From Bacteroidia bacterium (lineage in GTDB: Bacteria; Bacteroidota; Bacteroidia; B-17B0; Aurantibacillaceae): a stretch of 64,000 nucleotides of DNA. A program made the position numbers and the translations under genes. The stretch lies in the NCBI GenBank assembly GCA_026003255.1, contig BPGX01000005.1, positions 62,001-126,000 on the forward strand. The letters are read 5' to 3'. Position 1 is the first letter of the stretch, and each line of letters begins with the position of its first letter. The notes under the pieces were generated by a model. That model worked only from the letters and a program-made list of their open reading frames with translations. It did not search any database and was not told where the DNA came from. Shown here piece after piece: positions 36,156-45,821 of the stretch.

Positions 36156-37646
36156 CTAATACGCTCTTGCAAACAACACTCTTTGTTTGCTTGGCTTACC
36201 AGAATAAATACATTTTCCTTCTTCTAAAGGATTTCCCAATGGAATGCAACGAATCGTGGCTTTTGTTTCTTCTTTAATCTTCAATTCTGTTTCAGAAGTT
36301 CCGTCCCAATGGGCATACACAAATCCCCCTTTATTTTCAATTACATCCAGAAATTCTTCCCATGTATCTACTCTATAAATGTTTTCATCAAGACGCTTCT
36401 TTGCTTTTTCAAATAAGGATTTTTGAATTTCATTTAGTAAATTAACTACATAATCAACTGCATTCTCTATCGGAACTAACTCTTTGCTTAAAGTGTCTCT
36501 TCTGGCAATTTCTATTTGCTTGTTTTGCAAATCCCTTTTACCCACCGCAATTCTTACTGGTACACCCTGCATCTCATATTGTGCAAATTTCCAGCCCGGT
36601 CTTTGTTTATCATCATCATCAAATTTTACACTCACATTTTTTTCTTTCAGTGCTTGAATGATTGGCAACACTTGTGATTTTATTTCTTCCATTTCTTCAA
36701 CGCCCTTGTAAATCGGAACAATAACCACTTGTAAAGGGGCAATTTTAGGTGGTAATACCAATCCTAGATCATCACTGTGAGACATTACCAATGCTCCCAT
36801 TAATCTTGTAGACACACCCCATGAAGTAGCCCATACATATTCTAATTCGCCATTTTTATTCGCAAATTTTACATCAAATGCTTTCGCAAAATTTTGTCCT
36901 AAAAAATGCGAAGTGCCCGCTTGCAATGCTTTACCATCCTGCATCAATGCTTCTATACAATACGTTTCTACCGCTCCTGCAAAGCGCTCGTTGGCTGTTT
37001 TAATTCCCTTAATCACTGGTATTGCCAATGTGTTTTCAGCAAAATCAGCATAGACATGCAACATCCGTTCGGCTTCTTCAATGGCTTCTTCGGCGGTTGC
37101 ATGAGCTGTGTGTCCCTCTTGCCAGAGAAATTCTGCTGTTCTCAAAAACAATCGTGTTCGCATTTCCCATCGCACTACATTCGCCCACTGATTTATCAAC
37201 AACGGCAAATCTCTATACGACTGAATCCAATTCCGATACGTGTTCCAGATAATCGTTTCAGATGTAGGACGAACAATTAACTCTTCTTCTAATTTAGCTT
37301 CTTCATCTACTACAATCTCCTTCTTTGATTCATCTAATTTCAAGCGATAATGCGTTACGACTGCGCATTCTTTTGCAAATCCTTCTACATGCGTTGCTTC
37401 TTTACTAAAAAAGGATTTCGGAATAAATAATGGGAAATACGCATTCACATGCCCTGTATCTTTGAACATTTTATCTAATGTTTGTTGCATTTTTTCCCAA
37501 ATAGTGTATCCATAAGGTTTAATAATCATACATCCTCGCACGGCACTATAATCCGCTAATCCTGCTTTTAATACAATATCATTATACCATTGACTGTAAT
37601 CTTTGCTTCTTGGTGTAATCTCTTTATTAGTTAGTGTTTGAGACAT
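36156..37646 (-). CDS. proS: Proline--tRNA ligase (archaeal/eukaryotic-like type)
   Basis: A 496-residue class II synthetase. It lacks the ~180-residue editing insert of the E. coli type and instead has the archaeal/eukaryotic arrangement: [75 protein letters not shown] (motif 2 region), [15 protein letters not shown] and [31 protein letters not shown]. The C-terminal anticodon-binding and extra zinc-binding-type domains follow and end in AY, as usual for this type. Bacteroidota often have this ProRS form. The gene is preceded by its own -7 box and terminates at the shared hairpin. Confidence 0.96.
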   Translation of the reverse strand: MSQTLTNKEITPRSKDYSQWYNDIVLKAGLADYSAVRGCMIIKPYGYTIWEKMQQTLDKMFKDTGHVNAYFPLFIPKSFFSKEATHVEGFAKECAVVTHYRLKLDESKKEIVVDEEAKLEEELIVRPTSETIIWNTYRNWIQSYRDLPLLINQWANVVRWEMRTRLFLRTAEFLWQEGHTAHATAEEAIEEAERMLHVYADFAENTLAIPVIKGIKTANERFAGAVETYCIEALMQDGKALQAGTSHFLGQNFAKAFDVKFANKNGELEYVWATSWGVSTRLMGALVMSHSDDLGLVLPPKIAPLQVVIVPIYKGVEEMEEIKSQVLPIIQALKEKNVSVKFDDDDKQRPGWKFAQYEMQGVPVRIAVGKRDLQNKQIEIARRDTLSKELVPIENAVDYVVNLLNEIQKSLFEKAKKRLDENIYRVDTWEEFLDVIENKGGFVYAHWDGTSETELKIKEETKATIRCIPLGNPLEEGKCIYSGKPSKQRVLFARAY

Positions 37647-37660
37647 AAATTTTTTGGCGA

Positions 37661-37668
37661 CAAATGTA
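37661..37668 (-). promoter_or_regulatory. Candidate -7 box of proS
   Basis: Minus strand TACATTTG, TAnnTTTG match, 15 bases before the proS start, with TGTG at about -33 (TTTG-like, one mismatch). Confidence 0.5.
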
Positions 37669-37808
37669 AATGAAATTCTTTGTAACTCACAGATGAAAAG
37701 AAGGTTACATGATATTTACAAAAAATCGTATCATCTATAATTCTTTATAACCTGTAATATTCGCATTCCTGTTTATTAAACCAAATTAAAATGTAATTAT
37801 ACTCCAAA

Positions 37809-39134
37809 CTAATTTCTCAACCAATCCGTGTTTGCCCAAATCATCAATGCTAATAATAAAAACAATCCGACCTGATTGGCATAGTAAATCACTTTTTCCG
37901 GAACTTTTATACCGGTAATCATTTCAAATAGTGTAAACAAAATATAACCTCCATCCAACATTGGTATTGGTAGAAAATTCATAAACGCCAATACCAATGA
38001 TAAGAACGCTGTAAACGACCAGAATGCCCGCCAATCCCATTCTTCGGGCATTGCTTTGTACATGCTGTAAAATCCCCCGACTTGCTTATGTGCGTCTTTT
38101 ACTTTAAATAATATTTCAAATTGTTTTATCTGCATTTCAATATTCTCAATTGCATTTTTTGTACCTTGAACTATCGCTTGAGAAAAAGTATAATCCTCAT
38201 GTTTTATTGGAAGATATTTTTCCACACTTCTGATAAATCCTAATGTTCCTTGTAAACTAATGTTAGAATACAGAACTATCGTATCCTTCTTTCGAAGCAC
38301 AGTGAAGGGCACTTTTTCTTTGCCTTTATATTTTGCAATAGCAGTTTGATATTCGTCAAAAAAATACACAGGAAAAGAATCTACTTTAATCACCACATCG
38401 CCTTTTCTAAATCCTGCCGCATAAGCATAAGAATGTGGAATGACACTATCCACTTCCACAGGTGTTCTTGGTAAAACAAACATTGATTTTTTTGCATTCG
38501 ATAAAATTTGACTGATATGTTCTTCTTTAATAGGGATATTAATTACTTTTCCATTCCTTTCCACCTGAATACTTTTGGGTTGTTCCATTAAAATCTTAAG
38601 TGCAATTTTTTCAATAGATTGAATGGGTTTATTATCCAGAGCAAGAAGTTTATCTCCGTTCTTTAATCCTATTGACAAAGCAACGGAATCACATTGAACA
38701 CCGTATTTTAATTCATTAGCAGGTATGTAATCCTTACCCCAAATCCATAAAATCATCCAGTATAATAATACACCTAATATCACATTCATTAAAATACCGC
38801 CTAACATAATTAATAAACGTTGCCATGCTGGTTTACTACGAAATTCCCAGGGTTGTGGTGGTGTTTTGAGCACTTCTGTATCCATCTGTTCATCAATCAT
38901 GCCAGAGATTTGAACATAGCCACCTAATGGAAACCATCCTATACCATATTCTGTATCACCTATTTTCTTTTTAAATAAAGAAAATTTAGCCACATTGGCA
39001 AATGGGAATAGAAAATCAAAAAAGAGATAAAACTTTTCAACACGAGTTTTGAATAATTTAGCAAACATAAAATGACCAAACTCATGAATAGCAACAAGAA
39101 TTGAAAGTGCTAATAATAACTGTAAAATTTGCAT
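37809..39134 (-). CDS. rseP: RIP metalloprotease RseP (site-2 protease)
   Basis: About 441 residues from the ATG at 39132-39134; the longer frame adds 16 unlikely residues. The zinc motif HEFGH (residues 17-21, AIHEFGHFMFAK) is in the first helix, two PDZ domains occupy ~125-320 (RKGDVVIKVD and similar), and the second active-site motif PIPMLDGGYILF is near residue 390, with a final membrane helix. RseP-type enzymes cut transmembrane anti-sigma factors and remnant signal peptides inside the inner membrane. In Bacteroidota the gene often follows dxr, which is not seen here. It lies 193 bases downstream of the hppA terminus in genome order and on the same strand. Confidence 0.94.
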   Translation of the reverse strand: MQILQLLLALSILVAIHEFGHFMFAKLFKTRVEKFYLFFDFLFPFANVAKFSLFKKKIGDTEYGIGWFPLGGYVQISGMIDEQMDTEVLKTPPQPWEFRSKPAWQRLLIMLGGILMNVILGVLLYWMILWIWGKDYIPANELKYGVQCDSVALSIGLKNGDKLLALDNKPIQSIEKIALKILMEQPKSIQVERNGKVINIPIKEEHISQILSNAKKSMFVLPRTPVEVDSVIPHSYAYAAGFRKGDVVIKVDSFPVYFFDEYQTAIAKYKGKEKVPFTVLRKKDTIVLYSNISLQGTLGFIRSVEKYLPIKHEDYTFSQAIVQGTKNAIENIEMQIKQFEILFKVKDAHKQVGGFYSMYKAMPEEWDWRAFWSFTAFLSLVLAFMNFLPIPMLDGGYILFTLFEMITGIKVPEKVIYYANQVGLFLLLALMIWANTDWLRN

Positions 39135-39255
39135 GTGTGATAATTTAATTTTGAAGTGCCAATATACTGAAATTAAAAGCAAAGAGAGAGATACAATTCA
39201 ACAACAACCAATCTTTTTCGTTATTTTTTACTAATAACATCTTTCATTATTAAAA

Positions 39256-39288
39256 ATCAAAAGGGCACTTTAGTGAGCCCTTTTGATT
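39256..39288 (-). terminator. Terminator after hppA-YceI
   Basis: A stem AATCAAAAGGGC...GCCCTTTTGATT spanning 39256-39288 with internal ACT/AGT pairing and a small GA bulge, followed on the minus strand by T-rich sequence. It begins 40 bases after the stop of the pyrophosphatase gene. Confidence 0.75.
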
Positions 39289-39327
39289 TACTACTTTATT
39301 TTTCCAAATTTCACTATTACCAATCAT

Positions 39328-42051
39328 TTATTCTTTAATTGCCTGCATTGCTTCACCAGAAAATTCAATATTCACAATTTCGCCAATGGACAAATTAGGT
39401 CCTAAATTAAAACCTAATCTATTAATACTGGTTTGACCTTCAAAGCCCATCACAATAAATTTTTGACCCTGATAGTCCACAGTATCTTTTGCCGTGATAT
39501 TGAATTTAATTGCAATATCCTTAGTAACATCCTTTAAAGTCAATTGCCCCAAACCAATGTATGTATATCTGCCATCTGTCGTATCTTTAATTACTTGGTG
39601 AATGGACATTACAATGCTTTTATACTTTGCGATATTGAAAAACTCTTCTTTTTCTTTCAAATGCCCATCTCTCATGGAATTTTGTGTATTAATAGTTGCT
39701 GGATTCAATACCACAAATATTTTAGTTTCTCCTCCAAAATCCACATAACCACTATCTACTCCAATCACTCCACTGGTATTTGCTACTAAATGTTTTACAG
39801 AAAATTTTACAGATGTATGTGCGGCATCAATATTGAATTTTCCGGAAACTTCTTCAATTGGTAAAGAGTTTACTTTCTTGTTAATTTCAATTGTTTGAGA
39901 AATTTTATTTTCTCCTTCTGCCGAATTCGACTTTTTAACAGCAATATACGGTGCAATAATCAAGGAAACGATACTCATTAATTTAATTAAAATGTTCATT
40001 GACGGTCCGGATGTGTCTTTAAATGGATCGCCCACAGTATCACCTGTAACAGATGCTTTGTGTGGTTCAGATTTCTTGTAATAGGTTTCTCCATTAATAA
40101 CAACGCCTTTTTCAAATGATTTTTTTGCATTATCCCAGGCACCACCGGCATTATTCTGGAAAATACCAATTAACACACCCGATACTGTAACGCCTGCTAA
40201 CAATCCTCCCAATACTTCAGGTCCAAATGTAAATCCAATCACTACCGGAATAATTACTGCTAAAGCTCCGGGCGCCACCATTTCTCTGATAGAAGCTTTA
40301 GTAGATATTTCCACACACTTTTCGTATTCTGGTTTGGCCTTATATTCCATTATTCCGGGAATTTCTCTAAATTGTCTTCTTACTTCGTTCACCATATCCA
40401 TAGCGGCTCTACCAACTGCTGAAATTGCCAAGGAAGAAAACAGATAAGGTATCATTGCACCAATAAGCAATCCTCCTAATACTTCTGCATTGTAAATATT
40501 AATCGCATCAATTCCAGCTACACCTACAAATGCCGCAAACAATGCCAACGAAGTAAGTGCAGCAGAAGCAATGGCAAACCCTTTTCCCGTGGCAGCAGTC
40601 GTGTTTCCAACAGCATCTAAAATGTCCGTTTTTTCTCTCACTTCGGAGGGTAATTGACTCATTTCAGCAATACCACCGGCATTATCAGCAATTGGTCCAA
40701 AAGCATCAATAGACAATTGCATAGCCGTAGTTGCCATCATACCAGCCGCCGCAATCGCAACACCGTAAAGACCTGCAAAATAATAAGATGCAATAATGCC
40801 ACCTGCTAAAACAATTGCAGGGACAGCTGTAGATTCCATTCCAACTGCTAAACCACCAATAATGTTGGTTGCATGACCAGTTGCGGATTTCTGAACAATG
40901 GATAAAACTGGACGCTTACCCATTGAAGTATAATATTCTGTAATCCAGCTCATAATAGCTCCAACAATTAGTCCTATAACTATTGAAATATAAACATCAT
41001 TGGATGAAAACTCAAAATTTCTCAAGACCATGGTATCTGGTAATAACCATTTTACTAAAAAATAAGAAGCAAAAATTGTCAAAATAATAGACGACCAGTT
41101 CCCTAAATTTAATGCATTTTGAACAGACGCTTTCTCATCTTTTATTTTCACAAACCATGTTCCTACAATCGAGAAAATCAACCCCACCCCTGCAATCACC
41201 ATTGGTAGTAATACAGGAGATAATCCGCCAAAATTATCTTTCGCATCAATTTCTTGCCCTAATACCATAGTAGCTAAAATAGTTGCAACATAAGAACCAA
41301 AAAGATCTGCACCCATACCCGCCACATCTCCTACATTATCACCCACATTATCTGCAATGGTTGCCGGATTTCTTACATCATCTTCAGGAATACCAGCTTC
41401 CACTTTTCCCACTAAATCCGCCCCTACATCGGCTGCTTTAGTATAAATTCCTCCACCCACACGAGCAAACAAAGCGATGGACTCTGCACCAAGGGAAAAA
41501 CCAGTTAATACTTCAATAGTTCGTTTCATCTCATCACCTGTAACAGGAGTACCTTTTGCAAACATGTAATAAAATACAATAAATAACGAACCTAAACCAA
41601 ATACGGCTAATCCCGCTACACCTAAGCCCATTACAGACCCACCTGTAAAAGAAACCTTCAATGCTTCTGCTAATGAAGAACGCGCTGCTTGTGCGGTACG
41701 AACATTCGCTTTTGTAGCGATACTCATTCCAATATATCCTGCTAATGCAGAAGAAACCGCACCAATAACAAATGCAACTGCAATTAACCAGTGAGAATGT
41801 ATTTTTATACCGTTTACTTCATGTATTGTTCCACTATATGCCAATAATATAGCCACAATGATTGCAAAATAGAATAGGATTTTCCATTCTGCTTTTAAAA
41901 ACGCCATAGCGCCTCTGGCAATATACCCCGCCAACTCTTGCATTTTGGAATCACCAGCAGGTTGTTTTGTTACCCACCAATATCTGAATAGCATTACTAA
42001 TAATCCAATTAAGCCTAAAACAGGTACTACAAACATTACATTTTCACTCAT
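39328..42051 (-). CDS. hppA: Ion-translocating membrane pyrophosphatase fused to a YceI domain
   Basis: 907 residues from the ATG at 42049-42051. Residues ~1-700 are a complete membrane pyrophosphatase with ~16 helices and the PPi/Mg2+ motifs [41 protein letters not shown] and [15 protein letters not shown]. The [10 protein letters not shown] motif has Ala where K+-independent enzymes have Lys, so it should be K+-stimulated; H+ versus Na+ cannot be told by eye. Residues ~737-905 form a YceI-like lipocalin fold ([62 protein letters not shown]). M-PPase termini are usually outside, so the YceI domain would face the periplasm, where YceI proteins bind polyisoprenoids. The frame is continuous across the join; no frameshift seen. 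Confidence 0.93.
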   Translation of the reverse strand: MSENVMFVVPVLGLIGLLVMLFRYWWVTKQPAGDSKMQELAGYIARGAMAFLKAEWKILFYFAIIVAILLAYSGTIHEVNGIKIHSHWLIAVAFVIGAVSSALAGYIGMSIATKANVRTAQAARSSLAEALKVSFTGGSVMGLGVAGLAVFGLGSLFIVFYYMFAKGTPVTGDEMKRTIEVLTGFSLGAESIALFARVGGGIYTKAADVGADLVGKVEAGIPEDDVRNPATIADNVGDNVGDVAGMGADLFGSYVATILATMVLGQEIDAKDNFGGLSPVLLPMVIAGVGLIFSIVGTWFVKIKDEKASVQNALNLGNWSSIILTIFASYFLVKWLLPDTMVLRNFEFSSNDVYISIVIGLIVGAIMSWITEYYTSMGKRPVLSIVQKSATGHATNIIGGLAVGMESTAVPAIVLAGGIIASYYFAGLYGVAIAAAGMMATTAMQLSIDAFGPIADNAGGIAEMSQLPSEVREKTDILDAVGNTTAATGKGFAIASAALTSLALFAAFVGVAGIDAINIYNAEVLGGLLIGAMIPYLFSSLAISAVGRAAMDMVNEVRRQFREIPGIMEYKAKPEYEKCVEISTKASIREMVAPGALAVIIPVVIGFTFGPEVLGGLLAGVTVSGVLIGIFQNNAGGAWDNAKKSFEKGVVINGETYYKKSEPHKASVTGDTVGDPFKDTSGPSMNILIKLMSIVSLIIAPYIAVKKSNSAEGENKISQTIEINKKVNSLPIEEVSGKFNIDAAHTSVKFSVKHLVANTSGVIGVDSGYVDFGGETKIFVVLNPATINTQNSMRDGHLKEKEEFFNIAKYKSIVMSIHQVIKDTTDGRYTYIGLGQLTLKDVTKDIAIKFNITAKDTVDYQGQKFIVMGFEGQTSINRLGFNLGPNLSIGEIVNIEFSGEAMQAIKE

Positions 42052-42070
42052 AGATAAAATTTTAGGGCGG

Positions 42071-42100
42071 CAAATATAGGTCAATTTTTATTAAATCCAA
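42071..42100 (-). promoter_or_regulatory. Promoter of hppA-YceI
   Basis: Minus strand TATATTTG -7 box at 42071-42078 and a TTG (42098-42100) with a 19-base spacer, the best-spaced -33/-7 pair in the window. It lies 20 bases upstream of the ATG at 42051. Confidence 0.7.
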
Positions 42101-42248
42101 TAAAATTTAATTTCATTATTTTATCCCAATCTACCCGCTATTCTATATTAAAAATTTTATTATTGCTAATTCACACACCACTATTCAAATTATTCTACCA
42201 TTGGTATAATTTATTTCAAAAATCACCGTTTTTTAAAGCCAATAACAT

Positions 42249-42256
42249 TATTTTTG
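42249..42256 (+). promoter_or_regulatory. Candidate -7 box of the T9SS type B protein gene
   Basis: TATTTTTG matches TAnnTTTG, 18 bases before the ATG at 42274. Without a clear -33 box. Confidence 0.45.
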
Positions 42257-42273
42257 CCTCCAAATTTCTTTAA

Positions 42274-45200
42274 ATGAAAAAAAATTTTTCAGTTTTAATC
42301 TCACTAAGTATTTCAAATTTTGTTTTCCCTCAAATTGGTAAAGACGGCAATTTATCTACAAGTTCAAATACTGTTGTAAATCAATATTATACAGTTGCCT
42401 TCAATGTCAATTCTGGAGATAATTATGTAGTACTTAGCACTGCACCAGCATTATCCCCAGGAGATTTAATATTGCTCATACAGATGCAAGGTGCAAGTGT
42501 AAATTCTTATGCTAATCCATCTAATACGCTTGCTTCTCTACCTAATACCAATTATGGAGCCATTACAAATTATAATAATGCCGGAAATTATGAATTCAAT
42601 CAGGTTACAACTGTAAATGGGAATAGTGTATACGTGATTTGTCCTTTTCAAAAAAACTATACCGCCTTAGGGAAAACTCAACTTATAAGAGTACCAAGAT
42701 TCAATAATCTTACTGTTAATAGTTCTAACACATTATACGGACTACCGTGGAACGGGAATACTGGTGGTGTTGTTGCGGTTGAAGTTTCTGGGACTCTTAC
42801 GATTAATGCCAATGCAAAAATTTCTGCTGATACTATAGGTTTTAGAGGTGGGATTACAAATTTAAGAACTTCAAATTCCGCGTATGGTGTTGGAGATATG
42901 GGGCATTTAGATAAACTCATGGGTGTATACAAAGGCGAAAGCATTGCAGGGGATACAGGGGTATATGCCTCACAATTTTCAGGAAGATTCTGTAAAGGTG
43001 CAGTGGCAAATGGTGGAGGCGGTGGCAACTCATTAAATGCAGGCGGAGGTGGCGGAGCAAATGCAGGTGATACATCTATGTGGAATGGAATGGGGAATCC
43101 TGATATTTCCAATTCTTCGTGGATAACTGCCTGGAATTTAGAATCTCCCGGTTTTGCCTCTAATGTCTCTTCTGGAGGAGGAAGAGGTGGATATACTTAC
43201 TCGAGTTCCAATAAAAATCCTCTGATTTATGGTCCAAATGATTATACCAACTGGGGCGGAGATGGTAGAAGTAATAACGGAGGATTAGGAGGTAGACCAT
43301 TAGATTATGCATCTGGTAGAGTGTTTTTAGGTGGTGGCGGAGGCGGAGGTGATTCCGACAATGGATACGGAGGTAGAGGGGGTAATGGTGGAGGCATTAT
43401 TTTTATCCTCAATTATGGTCAAATCATAGCAAATGGTCTTATTTCTGCAAATGGACGGGATGGATACAATTCGTCAACTCCTACTCCTGGTGCTAATCAA
43501 TTGACCGGAAGAGACGGTGCAGGAGGCGGAGGTGGAGGAGGCGCTATCATTATCAAAACCCCCAATCCCATTATAGGCACTCCTACAGTTACAGCCCGAG
43601 GAGGAAACGGAGGTAATCAACAAATGAAATCAGGGTACATTTTTGGTTCACCTAACGATGCCTATGGACCCGGTGGTGGTGGCGGTGGCGGATACATTGG
43701 CAGCAATGTAAACATTTCAAATACCAATGTTTCAGGTGGTAATAATGGAATTGTTCAATATCTGAGTGGTTCTAACGGCTGTTTGATTGATGATAACTTT
43801 CCTCCCAATGGTGCTACCAAAGGTGGCGCTGGAATTGTTACCAACACTCTCACTCCACCAGATATTATTACTATATCTCCTTCCACTATTACCTTATGTG
43901 AAGGAAGTGTGCTAACAGCAACTGCTGTTACAACGAACACTACTCTGCCCATTGAATGGTATTCCAGTTTTTCCAGTACTGTTTCTGTTGCAACTGGCAG
44001 TGTTTTAAGTACAAATACATTAGTAGCAGGTACTTACACATTTTATGCAGGTCAATGCCCTGGTTGGATAAGAACAAGTATTCAAATAACGGTTGTACCT
44101 AATCCTTCTATTACTGTCAATAATGCAACAATATGTAGCGGACAAAGTGCGACATTGATAGCCAATGGTGCAAGTAGTTATACCTGGAATACAGGGGCTA
44201 CTACTAATTCTATCATTGTGAACCCAACTGTATCTACTAATTATACGGTTTCTGGTGGAAGTGGAAGTTGCATTGACACAAGGACCGCACAAGTAATAGT
44301 CAATCCTTCCCCCACAATTTCCGTTAATAGCCCCACCATTTGCAGCGGACAAAGCGCTACTTTAATAGCCAGTGGTGCAAGTTCATATACATGGAACACA
44401 GGCGCAACAACAAATTCTATACTTGTTAATCCAATTAGTAATGCCAATTATACAGTAACCGGCGACAACGGTGCTTGTACTACTTCACAAACTACTCAAG
44501 TTGTTGTAATTCCAACCCCAACAATCAGCGTGAATAATGCAACAATATGTAGCGGACAAAGTGCGACATTGATAGCCAATGGTGCCACTAGTTATACATG
44601 GAATACAGGGGCTATTTCTAGTTCCATCACTTCAAATCCAATTACATCAACAACATATACCATTACAGGAGAAAATTCTGGTTGTATCAGCACGACAACC
44701 GCTCAAATAATAGTAAATAATCCTCCCGTTATTACAGTTAATAACCCAACTATCTGTAGTGGTCAAAATGCAACATTAACAGCAAGTGGTGCTACCAGTT
44801 ATACGTGGAATACAGGTGCGTTGACAAATTCTATTATTGTTTTTCCTTCTTCAACCTCAACATATACTGTAACTGGCGAACAAAATAATTGTGTAAATAC
44901 TCAAACAGCAATAGTTGTAGTCAACACTGCTCCATCTTTAACTCTCATTCCTGATGTAACAACTGTTTGTCAGAATAATTGTGTAACGTTTAATTATGCA
45001 CCTACCACCTATTCTAATGTTATGTTTAATTATGGTTCAGGTATTTCATATCAAAATTATAATTGCTACAATACAATTGGAACTTATACTGCTGTAGCTT
45101 CTGGAACATATACTAATGGGTGTGTTAATACTTCATCACTTGTAACAATAAATGTAATTCCTAATCCAACAGCAGATTTTAATCTTCCCAACGAAGCTTA

Positions 45201-45687
45201 TACAGGGGATATAATAAACTTTAATAACAATTCATCTGGTGCTCAACTCTTTAATTGGTCGTTTGGAGATGGTAATTCTATTAACACTTTTTCATACAAT
45301 ATTTCTCATAGTTATGCCAATGCTGGTAATTACTGTATATTGTTAACCGCCATTGATACATCATTTTTGTGCAGTGATACCATTACAAAGTGTATTAGAG
45401 TTTTAGATAATTTTGAAATTGAAATTCCCAACGTATTTACTCCTAATAACGATGGTACAAATGATGTATTTAAAGTCAGATCCAAAGCTATTAAAGAATT
45501 CTATGGGCAAATTTATGATAGATGGGGAGTGTTATTATTTGAATGGGATAATGTCAACGATGGATGGAATGGTTATCTGAAGAACAACAGCAAAGCGCCT
45601 ACTGGAACTTATTACTACCTCATTAAATGTATTCTGTTGAATGGCGAAATCAAAGAATACAAAGGGTATTTGACATTATTGGAGTAA
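42274..45687 (+). CDS. Large secreted protein: Gly-rich, Ig-like repeats, PKD, T9SS type B domain
   Basis: 1137 residues. Signal peptide to ~residue 20, then a beta-rich N-terminal region, a Gly-rich zone at ~225-505 with GGGGGG-type runs, four Ig-like units of exactly 69 residues (~610-885, recurring TICSGQSATLIANGA and SYTWNTGA), a further Cys-containing Ig-like unit, a PKD domain (~965-1045, NWSFGDGNSINTFSYNISHSY) and a C-terminal T9SS type B (CHU_C/gliding-motility-associated) domain (NVFTPNNDGTNDVFKVRSKA, YDRWGVLLFEWD, GTYYYLIKC). Such proteins are T9SS cargo, usually large adhesins; the exact target is unknown. It is divergent from hppA. Confidence 0.87.
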   Translation: MKKNFSVLISLSISNFVFPQIGKDGNLSTSSNTVVNQYYTVAFNVNSGDNYVVLSTAPALSPGDLILLIQMQGASVNSYANPSNTLASLPNTNYGAITNYNNAGNYEFNQVTTVNGNSVYVICPFQKNYTALGKTQLIRVPRFNNLTVNSSNTLYGLPWNGNTGGVVAVEVSGTLTINANAKISADTIGFRGGITNLRTSNSAYGVGDMGHLDKLMGVYKGESIAGDTGVYASQFSGRFCKGAVANGGGGGNSLNAGGGGGANAGDTSMWNGMGNPDISNSSWITAWNLESPGFASNVSSGGGRGGYTYSSSNKNPLIYGPNDYTNWGGDGRSNNGGLGGRPLDYASGRVFLGGGGGGGDSDNGYGGRGGNGGGIIFILNYGQIIANGLISANGRDGYNSSTPTPGANQLTGRDGAGGGGGGGAIIIKTPNPIIGTPTVTARGGNGGNQQMKSGYIFGSPNDAYGPGGGGGGGYIGSNVNISNTNVSGGNNGIVQYLSGSNGCLIDDNFPPNGATKGGAGIVTNTLTPPDIITISPSTITLCEGSVLTATAVTTNTTLPIEWYSSFSSTVSVATGSVLSTNTLVAGTYTFYAGQCPGWIRTSIQITVVPNPSITVNNATICSGQSATLIANGASSYTWNTGATTNSIIVNPTVSTNYTVSGGSGSCIDTRTAQVIVNPSPTISVNSPTICSGQSATLIASGASSYTWNTGATTNSILVNPISNANYTVTGDNGACTTSQTTQVVVIPTPTISVNNATICSGQSATLIANGATSYTWNTGAISSSITSNPITSTTYTITGENSGCISTTTAQIIVNNPPVITVNNPTICSGQNATLTASGATSYTWNTGALTNSIIVFPSSTSTYTVTGEQNNCVNTQTAIVVVNTAPSLTLIPDVTTVCQNNCVTFNYAPTTYSNVMFNYGSGISYQNYNCYNTIGTYTAVASGTYTNGCVNTSSLVTINVIPNPTADFNLPNEAYTGDIINFNNNSSGAQLFNWSFGDGNSINTFSYNISHSYANAGNYCILLTAIDTSFLCSDTITKCIRVLDNFEIEIPNVFTPNNDGTNDVFKVRSKAIKEFYGQIYDRWGVLLFEWDNVNDGWNGYLKNNSKAPTGTYYYLIKCILLNGEIKEYKGYLTLLE
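44100..44930 (+). repeat. Four in-frame tandem repeats of 207 bp in the T9SS type B gene
   Basis: The ATATGTAGCGG-type motif recurs at 44131, 44338, 44545 and 44752, each exactly 207 bp (69 codons) apart. Units 1 and 3 are almost identical over ~85 bp, while 2 and 4 differ more, which points to recent conversion or duplication between non-adjacent units. Confidence 0.85.
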
Positions 45688-45821
45688 ATGTAATTATAAA
45701 ATATTGTGGTGAAAATAAATCATAATTTTGTTTCTATAATTTATAGAAAAATTAGATTAATTTTGTTATTCAATTAAATTTTATTATTCTTTTAAGAAAA
45801 TTAATAGATGAATAAACGTTC

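Noticed and set aside
39540..39800. Plus-strand 81-codon frame over the YceI part of the pyrophosphatase gene, as a sign that YceI might be a separate gene
   Set aside because: It is antisense. The minus-strand frame is continuous from the pyrophosphatase into YceI, with no stop, start-proximal promoter or frameshift at the join.
42678..43112. 144-codon Pro-rich frame on the minus strand inside the T9SS type B gene
   Set aside because: It is the complement of the Gly-rich coding region; poly-Pro arises from GGN codons read in antisense. The plus-strand gene is complete.
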